Assembly: GCF_001984175.1 (NCBI RefSeq)
Contig: NZ_MTQP01000063.1
Location: 124,001 to 188,000, forward strand
Source: Saccharothrix sp. ALI-22-I
Lineage (GTDB): Bacteria; Actinomycetota; Actinomycetes; Mycobacteriales; Pseudonocardiaceae
DNA length: 64,000 nt
Reading direction: 5' to 3'
The stretch's first letter is position 1. Each line of letters begins with the position of its first letter. Shown here one piece after another: positions 27,957-36,855 of the stretch. A model generated the notes under the pieces. That model saw only the letters and a list, made by a program, of their open reading frames with translations. It had not been told where the DNA came from and did no database searches. A program made the position numbers and the translations under genes.

Positions 27957-29235
27957 GGACGTCGTCGATCTGTGCGCCGCGCTGCTGCGGTTCGACACCA
28001 CCAACCACGGCGGCGGCAAGTCCGCCGGCGAACGGGAGGCCGCCGAGTTCGTCGCCGCGCACCTGGACGCCGTCGGCGTGCCGGCCACCGTGCTCGAACC
28101 CGCGCCACGCCGCGGCAACGTGCTGGCCCGCGTGCCCGGCACCGAACCGGACCTGCCCGCGCTGCTGGTGCAGGCCCACCTGGACGTGGTGCCCGCCGAC
28201 CCCGCCGAGTGGAGCGTGCCGCCGTTCGCCGGGATCGAACGCGACGGCTACCTGTGGGGCCGCGGCGCGGTCGACATGAAGGACATGGTCGCCATGGTGC
28301 TCGCCGTGCTGGGCGCCTGGTCGCGCGAGGGACGACGACCGCGCCGCGACATCGTGCTCGCGTTCGTCGCCGACGAGGAGGACCGCGGCGAGTTCGGCGC
28401 GCACTGGCTGGTCGACCACCACGCGGACTTCTTCGCCGGCTGCACCACCGCGATCAGCGAGTCCGGCGGCTACTCCTACCCCGTCGGCGACCACCGCATC
28501 TACCCCATCGGCACCGCCGAACGCGGCACCAGCCACCTGCGGCTCACCGCCACCGGACGTGCCGGACACGGATCGCGGCGCAACGACGACAACGCCGTGG
28601 TCAAGCTGCTCGGCGCACTGGCCCGCATCGCCGCCATCCCGCACCCCGTGCGGCTCACCCCCACCGCGCGGGCGTTCATCGAACAGGTCGGCGCGGCCCT
28701 CGACGTCCCGGTCGACCTGGCCGACGTCGACGGCACCGTGGCCCGCCTCGGCCCCGCCGCGCGACTGGTCGAGAACACCGTCCGCAACAGCACCACCCCC
28801 ACCGTGCTCAAGGCCGGGTACAAGGTCAACGTGATCCCCGGCAGCGCCTCCGCCGAGATCGACGTGCGCACCCTGCCCGGCACCGTGGACGAACTCATGG
28901 CCTCGATCGACATCGCGCTGGGCGCGGACGTGCGGCGCGAGTTCATCGCCGACGAACCGCCCGTGCAGGCGCCGATCGACTCGCCGTGGTTCGACGCGAT
29001 GGCCGCGGCGCTGCGCGCGGAGGACCCCGACGCCGTGGTCGTGCCGTACTGCATGGGCGGCGGCACCGACGCCAAGGCGTTCAGCCGGCTGGGCATCGAC
29101 TGCTACGGCTTCTCGCCGCTGGCCCTGCCACCTGGCTACGACTACCGCGCCATGCCGCACGGCGTGGACGAACGCGTGCCGGTGGAAGGCCTGCGCTTCG
29201 GCGCCCGCGTGCTCGACCGGTTCATGTCGTCGTGA
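27949..29235 (+). CDS. M20-family metallopeptidase
   Basis: 428 residues with the M20 zinc-site motifs: QAHLDVVPAD (His and catalytic Asp), WGRGAVDMKD (bridging Asp), ADEEDRG (general-base Glu pair). A dimerisation insert covers about 190-330. It overlaps the D-aminopeptidase by 8 nt, so both are made together. It probably cleaves the imported peptides or N-acyl amino acids. Confidence 0.9.
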   Translation: MAEDVVDLCAALLRFDTTNHGGGKSAGEREAAEFVAAHLDAVGVPATVLEPAPRRGNVLARVPGTEPDLPALLVQAHLDVVPADPAEWSVPPFAGIERDGYLWGRGAVDMKDMVAMVLAVLGAWSREGRRPRRDIVLAFVADEEDRGEFGAHWLVDHHADFFAGCTTAISESGGYSYPVGDHRIYPIGTAERGTSHLRLTATGRAGHGSRRNDDNAVVKLLGALARIAAIPHPVRLTPTARAFIEQVGAALDVPVDLADVDGTVARLGPAARLVENTVRNSTTPTVLKAGYKVNVIPGSASAEIDVRTLPGTVDELMASIDIALGADVRREFIADEPPVQAPIDSPWFDAMAAALRAEDPDAVVVPYCMGGGTDAKAFSRLGIDCYGFSPLALPPGYDYRAMPHGVDERVPVEGLRFGARVLDRFMSS

Positions 29236-29256
29236 ACCCGAAGCCGCGGACGTCCG

Positions 29257-29685
29257 CTACAGATGGGGGTCGGTGATCTCGCGCAGCCGGATCAGCGCGT
29301 CGTGCATCGCCGCCATCCGCCGTCGACCCAGGTGCGCGGTCCACTCCCGCTGCACCTGGGCGACCGCGGCCAGGCCGACCGGGATCGCCCGCTGCCCGCG
29401 CTCGGCGATCCGGACCAGCCTGGCCCGCGCGTCGGTCGGATCCCGGGTGCGCTCCACGTAACCGGCGCGTTCCAGCTGGTCGACCAGAAAACCGGCGGTC
29501 TGCTTGGTGATCCGCGCGGCCTCCGCCAGCTCGGTCAACCGCGACCCGTCATGGCCGATCCACTGGAACACCCGCGCCTGCGCGGGCGTCACGTCGTCGA
29601 AACCCGCCTCCGCCAGGGCGGCGAACACCCGGTTCTCCAGTTCGCGGAGCGGGACGTACAGCAGCATGCCGAGGTCGTCGGGCAC
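29257..29685 (-). CDS. MarR-family regulator
   Basis: 142 residues from a GTG after AAGGAG. The winged helix is at ~30-95 (ARVFQWIGHDGSRLTELAEAARITKQTAGFLVDQLERAGYVERTRDPTDARARLV). TGAC-GTTCG-GTCA (29695-29707), just upstream, is a possible self-operator. It lies convergent with the peptidase gene. Confidence 0.9.
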   Translation of the reverse strand: MPDDLGMLLYVPLRELENRVFAALAEAGFDDVTPAQARVFQWIGHDGSRLTELAEAARITKQTAGFLVDQLERAGYVERTRDPTDARARLVRIAERGQRAIPVGLAAVAQVQREWTAHLGRRRMAAMHDALIRLREITDPHL

Positions 29686-29731
29686 ATCACTCCTTGACGT
29701 TCGGTCAGGAGTCGATCACCCTATCGTGAAC

Positions 29732-30364
29732 TCAGTCGAAGCGGATGTGCTTCACCGATGTCCACGTCCGCCGCAGCCTTCCGCGCAGCGGCCCATCGGT
29801 GTTCGGCACCAGGGCGAGCCCCGCCGACGCGGCGATGCGGTCGGCGACCTGGGCCACCGTGATGTGATCGGTCCACACGTGCTCGGCGAACTCCGGCTCA
29901 CGCAGCCGTTCCAGGCAGTGGTCCAACGCCTTCAACGCGGCGCTTTCCCACCGCAGCGGCGCGTCCTTGCCCATCACGACCCGCGCGGCGTGCCCGAAAC
30001 CGCGTTCCCGCAGCCGCCGCACCACCGTCTCCCGCCGCGCCATCAACGCGAAGTGCCGCACGTCGTGCCCGCGGTCCCGCAACCGGCCGACGATCTCCCG
30101 GAAGTAGGCGGGCTCCACCACCGTCATCGGCACCACGATCACCCCGTCGTACCCGGTCAGCGCCCCGTCCAGCACGTCGAACACGCTCTGCCGCCACGCC
30201 GCCAGGTCCTGGAAGTCGGTGCGCAGCGCGGGCGGCGTCATCCGGCGCAGCGCGAACCCCACGTGCTCGGGATCGCTGAGGAAACTGCCCGGCAGCCGCC
30301 GCCGGATCTCGTGCGCGGTCTGCGTCTTGCCGCCACCGAACGGCCCGTTGATCCACAAAAGCAC
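29732..30364 (-). CDS. P-loop ATPase/kinase, TmrB-like
   Basis: 210 residues from a GTG, opening VLLWINGPFGGGKTQTAHEI with Walker A GPFGGGKT. The order of later motifs (SDPEHVGFALR, VIVVPMTVVEP, RHFALMARRETVVRRLRERG) matches the tunicamycin-resistance protein TmrB and relatives of small-molecule kinases. The substrate is not evident. It is transcribed toward the MarR gene. Confidence 0.8.
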   Translation of the reverse strand: MLLWINGPFGGGKTQTAHEIRRRLPGSFLSDPEHVGFALRRMTPPALRTDFQDLAAWRQSVFDVLDGALTGYDGVIVVPMTVVEPAYFREIVGRLRDRGHDVRHFALMARRETVVRRLRERGFGHAARVVMGKDAPLRWESAALKALDHCLERLREPEFAEHVWTDHITVAQVADRIAASAGLALVPNTDGPLRGRLRRTWTSVKHIRFD

Positions 30365-30498
30365 GCCACCGACCCTACGGGCGTCCCACCACGCGGGACA
30401 GTTCGTCCGGCAGTTCCCGCATTCCGACAACGGGCAGGAACAACTCCCTTCGCCGGACGGTCGCCCCACCCGGCCCCGACGCCCTAGCGTTCTCCATC

Positions 30499-31818
30499 GT
30501 GACGAACAGCAGGATCGCCCCCTGGGCCTCCCCGCAGGCGCAGCGCAGGCTCGCCGAGGTCGAAGCCGCCGTCTCCACCGACCTGACCGCCGCCGGTGTC
30601 GCGGGCACCGTCCGCAAGGCCCTCGAAGCACACGCCGCCCAGGTCGACGACGACGGGATCGTGCTCTACGCGGGCACCAACGTGCTCAGCCCCGCCGCCG
30701 CGGCGGCCCTGTCCGGCACCGTGTCCAGCCGGCCGAGCATGGGCTGGCCCGGCGAGAAGTACCAGGTGGGCCTGGACCACCTGGACACCCTCGAAGTGCT
30801 CGCGCCGATGCTCGTCGCCTCCCTCATGGAAGGCCGGTTCGCCGAAGTCAGGCTGCAGAGCGCGACCCTGGCCAACCTCGCCGTCTACACCGCGTTCGCC
30901 CGCGCCGGCGACAAGATCGCGGTACTGCCCGAGTTCGCCGGCGGCCACGCCAGCCACCACGCCCAGGGCGTGCCCGCGATCCGCGGCCTCACCGTGGTCG
31001 ACCTGCCCTACCTGCCCGACGAACTCGACATCGACTACGCCAGACTGCCCGGGTTCCTGCGCGTGCACCGGCCGCGGATCGTGGTGATCGGCGCCAGCCT
31101 GATGCTGTTCCCGCACAACGTCGCCGCGGTGCGTGCGGCGGCCGACGAGGTCGGCGCCATCCTCGTCTACGACGCCTCCCACATGGCCGGACTCGTCGCC
31201 GGCCGCGTGTTCCAACGGCCCCTGCACGAGGGCGCGCACCTGATGACGTTCTCCACCTACAAGTCCTTCGGCGGCCCCTCCGGCGGCTGCATCGTCACCC
31301 GCGACCCCGACCTGGCCGAACGCGTCTCCACCGTCGCCTACCCCGGCATGCTCGCCAACTACGACGCCGGACGGCTCGGCGCACTCGCCGTCACCGCCGC
31401 CGAACTCGCCGAACACGGCCCCGAATACGCGCGGGCGTGCGTGGCCAACGCCCAGGCCCTGGGCACGGCGCTGGCCGACAACGGCTTCGACGTCGCCCGC
31501 CACGACGGCGTGTTCACCCACTCCCACCACCTGGCCGTCGACGCCCTCGGCATCGGCGGCGGCGACGCGGCCGCCGTGCTGCTGGGCGAGGCCGGTATCT
31601 ACCTGAGCGGCATCGGCCTGCCGTGGCAGCGCATCGACGAAGGCCTGCGCGGCCTGCGTATCGGCACCCAGGAGATCACCCGCCGAGGCTTCACCCCCGC
31701 GCACCAACCCGCCATCGCCGACCTCATGCGCCGTGCCCTGATCGACCGCGAACCACCCGAACGGGTCCGAACCGACGCCATCGCCCTGCGCCGTTCGGTC
31801 AACGAGACCACCCGCTGA
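30499..31818 (+). CDS. PLP-dependent enzyme, serine-hydroxymethyltransferase-like
   Basis: 439 residues from a GTG. LVYDASHMAGLVAGRVFQRP matches the SHMT PLP-phosphate region. The PLP-lysine lies in FSTYKSFGGPSGG, where SHMT has THKTLRGPRGG. The differing active-site strand and the degenerate tetrahydrofolate region suggest an SHMT relative such as a transaldolase or aldolase rather than the housekeeping enzyme. It stands alone and is followed by a hairpin. Confidence 0.8.
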   Translation: MTNSRIAPWASPQAQRRLAEVEAAVSTDLTAAGVAGTVRKALEAHAAQVDDDGIVLYAGTNVLSPAAAAALSGTVSSRPSMGWPGEKYQVGLDHLDTLEVLAPMLVASLMEGRFAEVRLQSATLANLAVYTAFARAGDKIAVLPEFAGGHASHHAQGVPAIRGLTVVDLPYLPDELDIDYARLPGFLRVHRPRIVVIGASLMLFPHNVAAVRAAADEVGAILVYDASHMAGLVAGRVFQRPLHEGAHLMTFSTYKSFGGPSGGCIVTRDPDLAERVSTVAYPGMLANYDAGRLGALAVTAAELAEHGPEYARACVANAQALGTALADNGFDVARHDGVFTHSHHLAVDALGIGGGDAAAVLLGEAGIYLSGIGLPWQRIDEGLRGLRIGTQEITRRGFTPAHQPAIADLMRRALIDREPPERVRTDAIALRRSVNETTR

Positions 31819-31819
31819 G

Positions 31820-31852
31820 CGCCATCGCGGACCGTGGCTGTCCGCAATGGCG
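31820..31852 (+). terminator. Hairpin after the SHMT-like gene
   Basis: CGCCAT-c-GCGGAC pairs with GTCCGC-a-ATGGCG around a 7-nt loop, a 12-bp stem with one mismatch, directly after the stop. It overlaps the first ATG of the next reading frame, which argues for a later start there. Confidence 0.55.
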
Positions 31853-31864
31853 GTTAGCTTGATC

Positions 31865-32923
31865 GTGACCGAGAAACTGACCACGCGGGCGTTGAACCGG
31901 GCCACCCTGCACCGGCAGTTGCTGCTGCAGCGGGTGGACCGGTCCGCGTGCGACGTGGTGGAACACCTGGTCGGGATGCAGGCGCAGGAGCCGTTCTCGC
32001 CCTACTACGGCCTGTGGTCGCGGATCCGGTCGTTCGAGGCCGACGAACTGGCCGCGCTGCTGCTCGACCGACGGGTGGTCCGGGCGTCACTGCACCGCGC
32101 CACCATCCACCTGGTCACCGACGCCGACCACGGACGGATCGAACCGCTGCTGCGGCCGTTCCTGCACCGCCGCTTCGCCTCCTCGCCGTTCGGGTTCGTG
32201 ACGGACGGGCTCGACGTGGACGCGTTCACCGAAGCCGTCACGGCATTGGTCGAAGAGAAACCACGCACCCGCCGGGAACTCAGCGACCTGCTCGGCCCAC
32301 GCTGGCCGGACCGCGACGCCACCGCCCTCGGCTACGCGGCGAGCTACCTGGTGCCATCCGTGCAGGTGCCGCCGCGCGCGGTGTGGGGGAGGTCCGGACC
32401 CGCGGCGTGGACGACCGCCTCCGCCTGGCTCGGCGCCACCGGACCCGCGACGTCGATCGAGCAGTTCGTCCGCCGCTACCTGGCCGCGTTCGGCCCGGCC
32501 TCGGTGAAGGACGTGCAGACGTGGGCGGGCATGACCCGCCTCAAATCCGTGGTCGAGGCGATGGACCTGCGCGTCTTCACCGACGACCGCGGGCGGACGC
32601 TGTACGACGTGCCGGACGGGCCGCTGCCCGACCCCGACACGCCCGCCCCGGCGCGGTTCCTGCCCGAGTTCGACAACCTCCTCCTGGGCCACGACGACCG
32701 CACCCGCGTGATCTCCGACGAGGACTACCGGCGCGGGATCATCATCGGCGGCAAGCCGACACTGCTGGTCGACGGCTTCGTGCACGGCATCTGGAAGATC
32801 ACCGACGACGGGCTGGACGTCGAGGTGTTCCGGCCGTTGACCCGTGCTCAGAAGGCCGACGTGGAGGCCGAAGGGGCACGGTTGTTGCGGTTCGCGGGCG
32901 TGACCGGGGACGTGCGGCTCTAG
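31865..32923 (+). CDS. Winged-helix DNA-binding-domain protein (HTH_42 family)
   Basis: 352 residues from the GTG in VTEKLTTRALNRATLHRQLLL; an ATG at 31847 is in frame but inside the hairpin. VEHLVGMQAQEPFSPYYGLWSRI and the ending TLLVDGFVHGIWKI mark the HTH_42/AlkZ-like family, whose studied members are DNA glycosylases for interstrand crosslinks. Most copies remain uncharacterised. A distant paralogue lies at 55675-56763. Confidence 0.8.
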   Translation: MTEKLTTRALNRATLHRQLLLQRVDRSACDVVEHLVGMQAQEPFSPYYGLWSRIRSFEADELAALLLDRRVVRASLHRATIHLVTDADHGRIEPLLRPFLHRRFASSPFGFVTDGLDVDAFTEAVTALVEEKPRTRRELSDLLGPRWPDRDATALGYAASYLVPSVQVPPRAVWGRSGPAAWTTASAWLGATGPATSIEQFVRRYLAAFGPASVKDVQTWAGMTRLKSVVEAMDLRVFTDDRGRTLYDVPDGPLPDPDTPAPARFLPEFDNLLLGHDDRTRVISDEDYRRGIIIGGKPTLLVDGFVHGIWKITDDGLDVEVFRPLTRAQKADVEAEGARLLRFAGVTGDVRL

Positions 32924-32926
32924 ATT

Positions 32927-32953
32927 TGGACGATCGTCCAGTACGATCGTCCA
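32927..32953. promoter_or_regulatory. Tandem operator before the TetR gene
   Basis: TGGACGATCGTCCA is a perfect 14-bp palindrome; it is followed at once by GTACGATCGTCCA, a near repeat ending at the start codon. Autorepression of the TetR/monooxygenase pair is likely. Confidence 0.7.
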
Positions 32954-33475
32954 ATGACGGTTCGCCAACGGCTGCTGCACGCGGCCACGGAACTCATCGC
33001 GGAGAAGGGCTGGGGCGCGGTCAGCACCCGGATGCTCGCCGACCGCGCCGGCGTCGGCTCCGGCGTCGTGCACTACCACTTCGACTCCACACAGGCGGTG
33101 CTCGTGCAGGCCGCGGTCGGCGCGCTGCGGTCCGCCGTGGACGGCCTCGCCGAGGTGCTGGAGGCGTCGTCCACCCCGGACGATGTGCTGACCCGGCTGC
33201 TGGAGGCACTGGACGGGCACGGCGGGCAGGAGCTGTTCACCGAGACGTTCCTCGCCGCCACCCGCAACGACGAACTGCGGCAGGCCGTCGGCGAGGTGCT
33301 GGTGGAGTTCCGCCGCACCCTCGCCGCGTGGCTGGAGTCGCGGGACGTGCCGACGCCGGTGCAGACCGCCGCGGTGCTGGCGGCGGCGGTGGACGGCGTG
33401 CTGCTGCACCGCGCGCTCTCGCCGGACCTGTCCGCGGACGTCGTCGTGCCGGTGCTGGGACGGGTGCTGCGGTGA
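32954..33475 (+). CDS. TetR-family regulator
   Basis: 173 residues. The helix-turn-helix is at ~8-50 (LLHAATELIAEKGWGAVSTRMLADRAGVGSGVVHYHF). The ATG directly follows its own palindromic operator with almost no leader. The stop overlaps the GTG of the flavin monooxygenase gene, so regulator and enzyme form one unit and the enzyme substrate may be the inducer. Confidence 0.9.
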   Translation: MTVRQRLLHAATELIAEKGWGAVSTRMLADRAGVGSGVVHYHFDSTQAVLVQAAVGALRSAVDGLAEVLEASSTPDDVLTRLLEALDGHGGQELFTETFLAATRNDELRQAVGEVLVEFRRTLAAWLESRDVPTPVQTAAVLAAAVDGVLLHRALSPDLSADVVVPVLGRVLR

Positions 33476-34599
33476 AGGTCGTGATCAGCGGCGCGGGGAT
33501 CGCCGGACTCGCGCTGGCGCACCGGCTGGGGACACTCGGGCACGAGGTCGTCGTGGTGGAGCGGGCCGGTGGGCCGCGCACCTCCGGCTACATGATCGAC
33601 TTCTTCGGGCCCGGCTACGACGCCGCCGAGCGGATGGGCGTGCTGCCGCGGCTGCGGGAGCTGGGGTACCGGGTGCGGGAGGCCGCCTACGTCGACTCCC
33701 GCGGGCGCCGGGTGGCCGGGCTGCGGTTCGACCGGCTCGCGCGGGCGGTGGACGGGCGGCTGTTGAGCATCATGCGGCCGGACGTCGAGCGCGCGTTCCG
33801 CGAAGACCTGCCCGCCGGGGTGACGCTGAGGTTCGGTGCGGGCGTGGTGGGTGTCGACGCCGGTGATTCGGGGGTGAGTGCCCGGTTGGCGGACGGGTCG
33901 ACGGTGTCCGGCGACCTGCTGGTCGGCGCGGACGGCGTGCACTCGGCCGTGCGGCGACTGGTGTTCGGCGACGGGCACGTGCGCCACCTCGGGTTCCACA
34001 CGGCGGCCTTCACGTTCGACGACCCGGAGATCCACGCGCTGGTCGCCGGGCGGTTCTGCATCACCGACACCGTCGGCCGCCAGGTCGGGTTCTACGGGTT
34101 GCGCGACGGGCGGGTGGCGGCGTTCACCGTGCACCGGACGACGTCACCGGACCTGCCCGCCGATCCGCGGGCGGCCGTGGTGCAGGCGTACGGGTCGCTG
34201 GGGTGGGTCGTGCCGCGGGCGTTGGCCCTGTGCCCGGCGGAGATCTACTACGACCAGGTCGCGCAGGTGGAGTTGCCGCGCTGGTCGGCTGGGCGGGTGG
34301 TGCTGGTGGGTGACGCGTGCGGCGCGGTGTCGTTGTTGGCGGGACAGGGTGCGTCGCTCGGGATCGGCGGCGCGTACGTGCTGGCCGAGCACCTGGACGA
34401 TCCGGCCGCGTACGAACGCGTGTGGCGGCCGGTCGTGGTGGAGAAGCAGCGGGTGGCGCGGTCGGGGGCGCGGTGGTTCCTGCCCGCGTCGCCGTGGCGG
34501 CTGCGGGCGCGGCGGGTGGCGATGAGGTTGTCGCGTCTGCCGGGCGTGGACCGGGTGGTGGCGACGAGCCTGGTGGGCAAGCCGGTCACGATCAGCTGA
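33472..34599 (+). CDS. FAD-dependent monooxygenase (TetX/PHBH-like)
   Basis: 375 residues. VVISGAGIAGLALAHRLG is the FAD-binding GxGxxG start; GADGVHSAVRR is the DG motif; VVLVGDACGAVSLLAGQGASLGIGGAYVLA is the GD motif. The tail LPASPWRLRARRVAMRLS resembles TetX-like enzymes. Translation is coupled to TetR. An antibiotic or aromatic substrate is possible but not shown. Confidence 0.9.
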   Translation: MKVVISGAGIAGLALAHRLGTLGHEVVVVERAGGPRTSGYMIDFFGPGYDAAERMGVLPRLRELGYRVREAAYVDSRGRRVAGLRFDRLARAVDGRLLSIMRPDVERAFREDLPAGVTLRFGAGVVGVDAGDSGVSARLADGSTVSGDLLVGADGVHSAVRRLVFGDGHVRHLGFHTAAFTFDDPEIHALVAGRFCITDTVGRQVGFYGLRDGRVAAFTVHRTTSPDLPADPRAAVVQAYGSLGWVVPRALALCPAEIYYDQVAQVELPRWSAGRVVLVGDACGAVSLLAGQGASLGIGGAYVLAEHLDDPAAYERVWRPVVVEKQRVARSGARWFLPASPWRLRARRVAMRLSRLPGVDRVVATSLVGKPVTIS

Positions 34600-34605
34600 A
34601 TCGGG

Positions 34606-35790
34606 TCACCGAGCGCCCCGCTCGGCGCGGAGGGCGTCGAGTTCGGCCTGCAGGCGGTCGAGTTGGCTTTCCGCGCGTTCGGCGCGGACCAGCGTCTGGG
34701 CGCGGGCTTCCTCCAGGGCGTCGAGGCGTTCGCGGGCGGCGCGTTCGGCCTGGTCGAGTTGGGTGCGGTGGGTGTCGCGCTGCTCGGTGAGCTCGGCGCG
34801 GGCCCGGTCCAGTTCGGTGCGGGCGTCCTGGGCGGATTGTTCGGCGCGTTCGGCTTTGATCCGGGCCTCGTTCGCGGCGTCCGCTTCGGCGCGGGCATCG
34901 GCACGGGCCTGCTCGACGCTCGCCTTCGCTTCGGCGCGGGCCTGGTCGATGCGGGTTCGCGCGTCCGCTTGGGCCCGGTCCACTTGTGCCTGGGCTTCCG
35001 CCTTGGCCTGCTCGGCGAGGGCATGCGCGTCGTGGCGGGCCTGGTCGATCTGGGCTTGGGCATCGGCCCGGACCAGGTCGACCTCCTTCACCGCCTGCCG
35101 GCGGGCCTGTTCGGCGTGGGTGACCGCGTCGGCTTTGGCCTGCTCGATCTGTGCCTGCGCGTCACGCCGGATCTCGTCCACGGCGGCGGCGGCTTCGACG
35201 CGGATGGCGGCGATCTCACTCTCGGCGCGTTCGACCGCCGCGTCGGCTTCGGCCCGTGCGGCGTCGCGCTGTTCGTAGGCGGCTTCCGCGTCCCGTTCGG
35301 CTTGTTCGGCGGCGCGCACCGCGTCCTCGGTGGTCTCCTCGGCGGCCTGCCGTGCCTGTTCGGCGTCACGCCGCCGCCGTTCCGCCTTCGCGACCGCGGC
35401 CTCCGCCTCGGCGACCCGCCGCGCGGCCTCCGCCTCGACCGCCTGCACCTGGCTCTCCGCCACGCTCGGATCGGCGATAGCGGACAACTCCGCCACCGCC
35501 CCGGTCAACGTGGTCGACATCTGCTCGGCCAGCACCCGGAACCGCTCCAACAACTCCTCGGCCCTGATCTTGCCCGCAGTGATCCCCTGCGGGCCTTTCG
35601 TCACGGTGACGACCTCCTGCTCCGTCTCCACACCCTGCGCCAACCGCTGCCGCTCCCGCCAAGCCCGCCACCTGGTGTGTTCCGGCAAGTCGCAGTACTC
35701 GGCGGGCCGCCCCGGCCCGGTCCCCCGGAACACCGGTCGCGTGCAGCCGGGGTAGTTGCAGGTCAGCGCGGCGGTGTCGGTCGTCGTCAC
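34606..35790 (-). CDS. Long coiled-coil protein with N-terminal Cys motif
   Basis: 394 residues, starting at the GTG of VTTTDTAALTC. Residues ~8-45 contain CNYPGCTRPVF and AEYCDLPEHTRWRAW, with three Cys and a His spaced like a zinc knuckle. From ~75 to the end it is an almost unbroken Ala/Glu/Gln/Arg coiled coil with repeats such as QAQIDQARADA. The plan resembles plasmid KfrA proteins and chromosome-organising coils, but the N-terminus differs. The upstream DNA is unusually AT-rich. It is convergent with the monooxygenase. Confidence 0.7.
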   Translation of the reverse strand: MTTTDTAALTCNYPGCTRPVFRGTGPGRPAEYCDLPEHTRWRAWRERQRLAQGVETEQEVVTVTKGPQGITAGKIRAEELLERFRVLAEQMSTTLTGAVAELSAIADPSVAESQVQAVEAEAARRVAEAEAAVAKAERRRRDAEQARQAAEETTEDAVRAAEQAERDAEAAYEQRDAARAEADAAVERAESEIAAIRVEAAAAVDEIRRDAQAQIEQAKADAVTHAEQARRQAVKEVDLVRADAQAQIDQARHDAHALAEQAKAEAQAQVDRAQADARTRIDQARAEAKASVEQARADARAEADAANEARIKAERAEQSAQDARTELDRARAELTEQRDTHRTQLDQAERAARERLDALEEARAQTLVRAERAESQLDRLQAELDALRAERGAR

Positions 35791-35866
35791 GGCAATATCG
35801 TAGCATCGTTCCGTCACTACAAACGTTATTTGGCGCAACGTAACGCTATTGAGTGAGAATGGGGTG

Positions 35867-35895
35867 ACTTCCGATAAGTGAACCTTATCGGAAGT
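35867..35895. promoter_or_regulatory. 12-bp perfect inverted repeat upstream of the coiled-coil gene
   Basis: ACTTCCGATAAG and CTTATCGGAAGT flank a TGAAC loop, in an AT-rich stretch 77 nt upstream of the coiled-coil gene. The length suits either an operator or a terminator for leftward or rightward transcripts. Confidence 0.5.
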
Positions 35896-35944
35896 AAAGA
35901 TCCTCACTGCCGTACTGCGCCGTTGTTGTGACGCGCATGTGCAC

Positions 35945-36029
35945 TGTCAGCGCTTGAACTGGGCAAACGCAGCGGCATGTCAGCGCATGCGCACGTGAAC
36001 TGTCAGTGGACGCGCACGCCAGATGTCAG
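35945..36029 (+). repeat. TGTCAG array, IS21-like end (copy A)
   Basis: TGTCAG occurs at 35945, 35978, 36001 and 36024, the last three spaced 23 nt. About 110 bp here (35951-36060) match 47722-47836 closely. Iterated sites at regular spacing resemble IS21-type transposase-binding ends. No transposase is attached. The rest of 35896-36737 has a hairpin and a short degraded frame only. Confidence 0.5.
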
Positions 36030-36127
36030 TGACCGATCCAGTCGACGTGCGCGAGGGCCGCACACGCGGCAGCTACCCCTACTCCCCGGCCGTGGCTCGC
36101 GGTGCGACGTCGCCGCGATCGGTAACA

Positions 36128-36165
36128 GTGTTGTGGTGGATAAGGGGCGTTATCCACCACAACAC
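36128..36165. repeat. Perfect 16-bp hairpin
   Basis: GTGTTGTGGTGGATAA pairs fully with TTATCCACCACAACAC around GGGGCG. It lies in a gene-free stretch and could be a terminator, an operator or an excised element end. Downstream, 36256-36470 on the plus strand reads like a short broken protein (FLDALTALGCPATVSERVLP) with a frameshift. Confidence 0.6.
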
Positions 36166-36737
36166 CGTTCGCCTATCAGGTCGCGCTGCCCGACCTCGCC
36201 AGCGGGACCTGCCCCCTGTGCGACCCCGACGCCGGACAGGACTAGAACACCCACCATGCCTGGCCCCGCCCCGCTGAGCGACCCGCTCCGCCACCGCAGG
36301 TGTTCCTCGATGCCCTGACTGCCTTGGGGTGCCCGGCCACAGTGTCCGAAAGGGTCCTGCCCGCGCAGGTCGTCCTGCATCTGGTCCGCACGCTGGTCGC
36401 CCTCGCCGAACGCCGCGTTGTGGCCGCCGAACCGGCCTGCGGCGTCGCCAGCCTCGATGGGCACACGACGTCGATGAGTCGCTCGGGATCCTCGTGTCCC
36501 GCGGTGCCGGCACGTCGGGGTGGGGCAAGCGTGGGGTCAGCGGCGGGAGAGTCAACGACGGCTACGGCGGTCCGCGCCGGCGCGGTCGGTTGAGGGTCCA
36601 GAACAGCTGGCCGTGCCGGTGGGCGCAATGCCGTACGCGCTGGCCTGGCAGCCCTGCCGTCGGTAGGTGCTGCCCGTGGTCCCGGCTCGCTCGTGGATCG
36701 CCGGGGCGGGCGCCGGGTCGTGGGTTGAGCTCAGGCG

Positions 36738-36855
36738 CTCACAGGTTCTTGCCGAAGGAGGTCAGCTTGGCTGATTGCAGGGGTGACCACCTTGTGCTCG
36801 TCGTAAAGGCCCACGTGGGTCGCGCCCTCGATCAGGAAGAGTTCGGCGGGTGTGA
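36738..36855 (-). pseudogene. Alpha/beta hydrolase C-terminal remnant
   Basis: The minus strand reads AELFLIEGATHVGLYDEHKVV, the catalytic-His end of dienelactone-hydrolase-like proteins, then shifts frame to KLTSFGKNL and stop. Nothing upstream continues it; the lipoprotein gene abuts it. Confidence 0.55.

Noticed and set aside
34663..35856. Plus-strand Gly/Phe/Leu-rich frame opposite the coiled-coil gene
   Set aside because: It is the antisense shadow of the Ala/Glu repeat codons and lacks a ribosome-binding site.
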